DNA of 64,000 nucleotides from Isochrysis galbana (lineage: Eukaryota; Haptophyta; Isochrysidales; Isochrysidaceae): contig CM030942.1 of assembly GCA_018136815.1 (NCBI GenBank), positions 3,527,648 through 3,591,647 on the forward strand, written 5' to 3'. Of the stretch, positions 60,809 to 64,000 are shown piece by piece. How positions within the stretch are numbered: the stretch's first letter is position 1; the number at the start of each line of letters is the position of its first letter. Under the pieces are notes generated by a model. That model was not told the DNA's origin, ran no database searches, and saw only the letters and a list, made by a program, of their open reading frames with translations. Position numbers and translations under genes: made by a program.

Positions 60809-63800
60809 CGCCGCCCCCGCCAACGCCGCCCCCGCCAACGCCGCCCCCGCCAACGCCGCCCCCGCCAACGCCGCCCCCGCCAACGCCGCCCCCGCCAACG
60901 CCGCCCCCGCCAACGCCGCCACCTCCTGCACCGCCACCTCCTGCACCGCCACCCCCAACACCACCCCCCCCTGTGCCGCCGCCGCCAAATGCGCCAGCTC
61001 CCACGCCACCGCCACCACTGCCACCGCCGCCCGACTCTCCGCCGTCGATACCTCCCTCAGCGCCGCCATCACCACCGCCACCCGCGCCGCCGCCGCCCAC
61101 ATCATCGCCTCCCTCCTTCCCACCAGCTACGCCACCATCCCTGCCGCCATCGATACCGCCCACACCGCCGCCACCATCAGTACCACCGCCACTGGGTTCC
61201 CCGAGTCCGGAGCCATCCCCCCCGACGCCAAGTGACCCGCCGCCGCCGAGCTTCCCGCCCAAAGTACCGGAGGGCACGCCGGCGCGTCCGCCGCCACCGC
61301 CTGATCGTCCGCAGGCCGAGGCGGAATCGCCGCCGCCGCTTCCGTCCCTGCCACCGTCCGCACCACCATCGCAACCACCGACACCGCCGCCGCCCACACC
61401 GCCGCCGCCCACACCGCCGCCGCCCACACCGCCACCGCCCACACCGCCACCGCCGTTCTCGCCGCCCTCGACTCCACCGTCGACTCCGCCGATGCTGCCA
61501 CCCGGTGTATCTGCTCCCTCCCCGCCTCCGTTTGCTCCGACACCCTCTGCGTCCCCCGAGCCCTCGCCGCCACCGCCACCCGAACCTCTCAGTCCCGATC
61601 CATCTCCGCCACCAGTCCCGGGACCATCCTCACCCGACCCGTCACCCCCGCCCCCGCCCTCGCCGCTCTCGCCCGAGCCGTCGCCGCCGCCGCCACCCCT
61701 TCCGTTCTCGCCGTCGCCATCGCCGCCGCCATTCGCGCCGTCACCTACGCCCAACTCGCCCGAGCCGTCGCCGCCGCCGCCGCCGCCGCCGCTCTCTCCG
61801 GAACCGTCTCCGCCACCCTCAGCCTCGCCCGGAAAGCCCCCTTCGCCGTTGCTGCCGCCATCGGAGCCGCCCGCCGCACCACCGTCGACGCCACCGTTCA
61901 CGCCTCCATCTGCATCGCCGAGCATGCCGCCATCGGAGCCGCCCTCGCCCCCGCCGCCCACACTGCCGCCTCCGATTCCACCGCCGGATGTATCGCCGTC
62001 GATGCCGCCCTCAACACCACCTACAGTGCCGTCGCCCTCGACACCGCCAGCAATACCACCGCCAACTGCGCCGCCGCCGGCACCACCGCTGCCCTTGCCA
62101 TCGACGCCGCCCTCGATGCCACCTTCAACGCCGCCTCTACCGCCACCACCGTTGACACCTCCCTCTACACCGCCCTCGACGCCGCCCTCAACTCCTCCTG
62201 TTCCACCGCCGCCCTCGCCGCCGCCTTCAGCACCGCCACCCGCGTCGCCGCCGCCCTCACCACCTCCCTCTTTCCCACCCGTCACGCCGCCATTCCTGCC
62301 GCCCTCGACACCGCCCACGCCGCCGCCTCCTGCACCGCCTCCACCCTCTAGCCCACCCGCGATTCCGCCGTCGGAGCCGCCGTCGACACCGCCTCTACCG
62401 CCACCGCCTGCTCCACCGCCACCAAACCCAACTCCGCCAACGCCACCCCCACCGCTCGCGCCGCCCGCAACCCCTCCATCGGTGCCGCCTACGACGCCGC
62501 CTTCTGCACCGCCATCTCCTCCACCGCCAACGCCACCGCCGCCCGTACCCGCCCTCCCCGCCTCCCCGCCTTCGACACCTCCGTCAGCGCCGCCAGCCTT
62601 GCCGCCGTCGACACCGCCCTCGCCACCGCCGCCCCAACCGCCTCCACCCTCTAGCCCACCCGCGATTCCGCCGTCGGAGCCACCTTCAACACCGCCTTCA
62701 ACACCACCGCCCGCTCCACCGCCACCCGCCCCACCGCCGCCCACGCCACCTCTACCCCTTTCGCCTCCCGTACCACCGTCGCCCAAACCGCCTCCCTTCA
62801 GCCCGCCCGTCACGACGCCTTCATTGCCGCCCTCGACACCGCCCGCGCCACCTCCGCCCGTACCACCTCCACCCTCTAGCCCACCGGCGATTCCGCCTTC
62901 GACACCGCCTTCGGCACCGCCTTTTTTGCCGCCGCCCGCTCCACCGCCACCCGTCCCACCGCCGCCATTGCCACCCCCACCTCTTCCGCCACCCGCAACG
63001 CCTCCATTGGTGCCACCCACCACACCGCCTTCTGCACCGCCATCTCCTCCACCGCCCACGCCACCGCCGCCCGAACCCGCGCCCCCCGTCTCTCCGCCAT
63101 CGACACCTCCGTCAGCGCCGCCAGCCCTGCCGCCGTCGACACCGCCCTCGCCACCGCCACCCCAACCGAGCCCACCCTCGATTTCGCCGTCGGTGCCACC
63201 TTCAACACCGCCTCTACCGCCACCGCCCGATCCACCGCCGCCAAACCCAACTCCGCCAACGCCACCCCCACCGCTCGCCCCGCCCGCAACGCCTCCATCG
63301 GTGCCGCCTACGACGCCGCCTTCTGCACCGCCATCTCCTCCACCGCCGACGCCACCGCCGCCAGTACCCGCCCTGCCCGTCTCTCCGCCATCGATGCCCC
63401 CGTCAACGCCGCCATCCTTGCCGCCGTCGACACCGCCCTCGCCACCACCGCCCCAACCGCCTCCACCCTCTACCCCACCCGCGATTCCGCCGTCGATGCC
63501 GCCGTCGACACCCCCCTTACCGCCACCGCCCGCTCCTCCGCCGCCAACGCCGCCGTCGCCCACGTCACCCCCGCCGCTCGCCCCGCCCGCAACGCCACCA
63601 TCGGTGCCGCCGTCGACGCCGCCTTCAGCGCCGCCAACTGCGCCACCGCCTACGCCACCGCCGCCCGACTCTCCGCCGTCGATACCTCCCTCAGCGCCGC
63701 CATCACCACCGCCACCCGCGCCGCCGCCGCCCACATCATCGCCTCCCTCCTTCCCACCAGCTACGCCACCATCCCTGCCGCCATCGATACCGCCCACACC

Positions 63801-64000
63801 GCCGCCGCCATCAGTACCACCGCCACTGGGTTCCCCGAGTCCGGAGCCATCCCCCCCGACGCCAAGTGACCCGCCGCCGCCGAGCTTCCCGCCCAAAGTA
63901 CCGGAGGGCACGCCGGCGCGTCCGCCGCCACCGCCTGATCGTCCGCAGGCCGAGGCGGAATCGCCGCCGCCGCTTCCGTCCCTGCCACCGTCCGCACCAC
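59941..64000 (+). CDS. pherophorin-like proline-rich secreted protein (partial, runs off window)
   Basis: An open frame of 1353 codons without a stop to the window end. It starts with a signal peptide, MSVKLLLLLPAAALQ, followed by SPPSPEPSPPPPWSPEPS and continuous Pro/Ser repeats (SPPPP, SPLSPEPS, TPPPP, a pure Pro stretch at about 60658-60805). This is the rod type of hydroxyproline-rich extracellular or cell-wall glycoproteins such as pherophorins. The globular C-terminal domain, if any, is outside. Because codons are CCN, the minus strand is open as poly-Gly over nearly the same span; the signal peptide and S-P periodicity favour the plus strand. A 330-bp block is repeated almost exactly at 61030-61370 and 63664-64000. 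Confidence 0.8.
60658..60805 (+). repeat. (CCG)n trinucleotide run
   Basis: About 50 CCG units with two CCC interruptions, coding for polyproline in the frame above. Length is likely variable or assembly-limited. Confidence 0.9.
61030..61380 (+). repeat. long direct repeat within the proline-rich gene, copy 1
   Basis: From CTCTCCGCCGTCGATACCTC to the CACCGTCCGCACCAC block this matches 63664-64000 at all but about one base (GCCACCATCAG against GCCGCCATCAG). The copies lie 2634 bp apart, a multiple of three. Confidence 0.9.
63664..64000 (+). repeat. long direct repeat within the proline-rich gene, copy 2 (cut by window end)
   Basis: Second copy of 61030-61380; it is still matching when the window ends, so the true repeat is longer than 337 bp. 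Confidence 0.9.

Noticed and set aside
59841-63911. 1356-residue glycine-rich open frame on the minus strand
   Set aside because: It is the antisense reading of CCN proline codons. The plus-strand frame has a signal peptide and S-P periodicity; the Gly-rich frame has neither a convincing start nor a domain end.
1-64000. CRISPR arrays, prokaryotic operons, tRNA genes
   Set aside because: No regularly spaced direct repeats with unique spacers, no Shine-Dalgarno-linked gene runs and no cloverleaf with GGTTCRANYCC box B were recognised. tRNA detection by eye is weak, so a tRNA scan would be the decisive test.

Overview
This is a GC-rich, intron-bearing eukaryotic nuclear window. It carries a 28S rRNA, a vertebrate-type telomere array (CCCTAA on the + strand), GT-AG introns flanked by long polypurine/polypyrimidine tracts, an ammonium transporter, a pherophorin-like proline-rich wall protein and dense LINE, Ty1/copia and hAT debris. 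This suggests a unicellular alga, with a haptophyte-like lineage the best guess. That placement rests on gene style and was not tested by any search. Two runs of exactly 100 N (29689-29788 and 49431-49530) show that at least three contigs are joined here.

Layout. 1-3034 is the 3' nine-tenths or so of a 28S rRNA gene, followed by about 0.8 kb of spacer. 3887-10187 is an apparently complete, intact LINE on the minus strand with an 18-bp target-site duplication. 10.2-14.4 kb is transposon debris (copia RT, GC-rich dispersed repeats). 14.9-16.4 kb is proteasome subunit beta-2 (minus, four exons). 16.4-19.7 kb is repeats and one hAT-type MITE. 20.2-21.4 kb is a coiled-coil protein gene. 22.7-23.8 kb is a solo LTR with target-site duplication. 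24.7-25.9 kb is a histidine-phosphatase-family gene. 26-29.7 kb is repeats up to the first gap. 29789-31236 is telomere repeats, followed by a hAT transposase remnant, a DUF1415 gene (32.7-33.5 kb) and nested LINE derivatives (33.8-36.3 kb). Then come epsin (36.7-38.8 kb), two convergent uncharacterised genes (40.0-41.8 kb), an AMT-type ammonium transporter (43.0-44.7 kb), LINE and LTR remnants (45.6-51.4 kb, around the second gap), a long intronless RCC1-repeat gene with an N-terminal ShK domain (51.7-55.1 kb), more hAT and LINE debris (55.5-57.7 kb), and finally a very long proline-rich secreted protein gene that runs off the right edge (from 59.9 kb).

The host genes are ordinary, unlinked eukaryotic functions: protein turnover, endocytosis, ammonium uptake and cell surface. 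No operon-like or pathway cluster is visible. The noteworthy biology is in the mobile DNA. There is an intact LINE whose ORF1 ends in two CCCH zinc fingers and whose 5' leader is only about 25 bp. A shared 5' module links that LINE to several short GC-rich repeats and internally deleted LINEs. An LTR appears to contain the start of gag, as in Ty1. MITEs share ends with a resident hAT element. Two transposon genes are each broken by a 7-bp tandem duplication. The telomere array lies inside the scaffold directly beside a gap and is best read as a scaffolding join.
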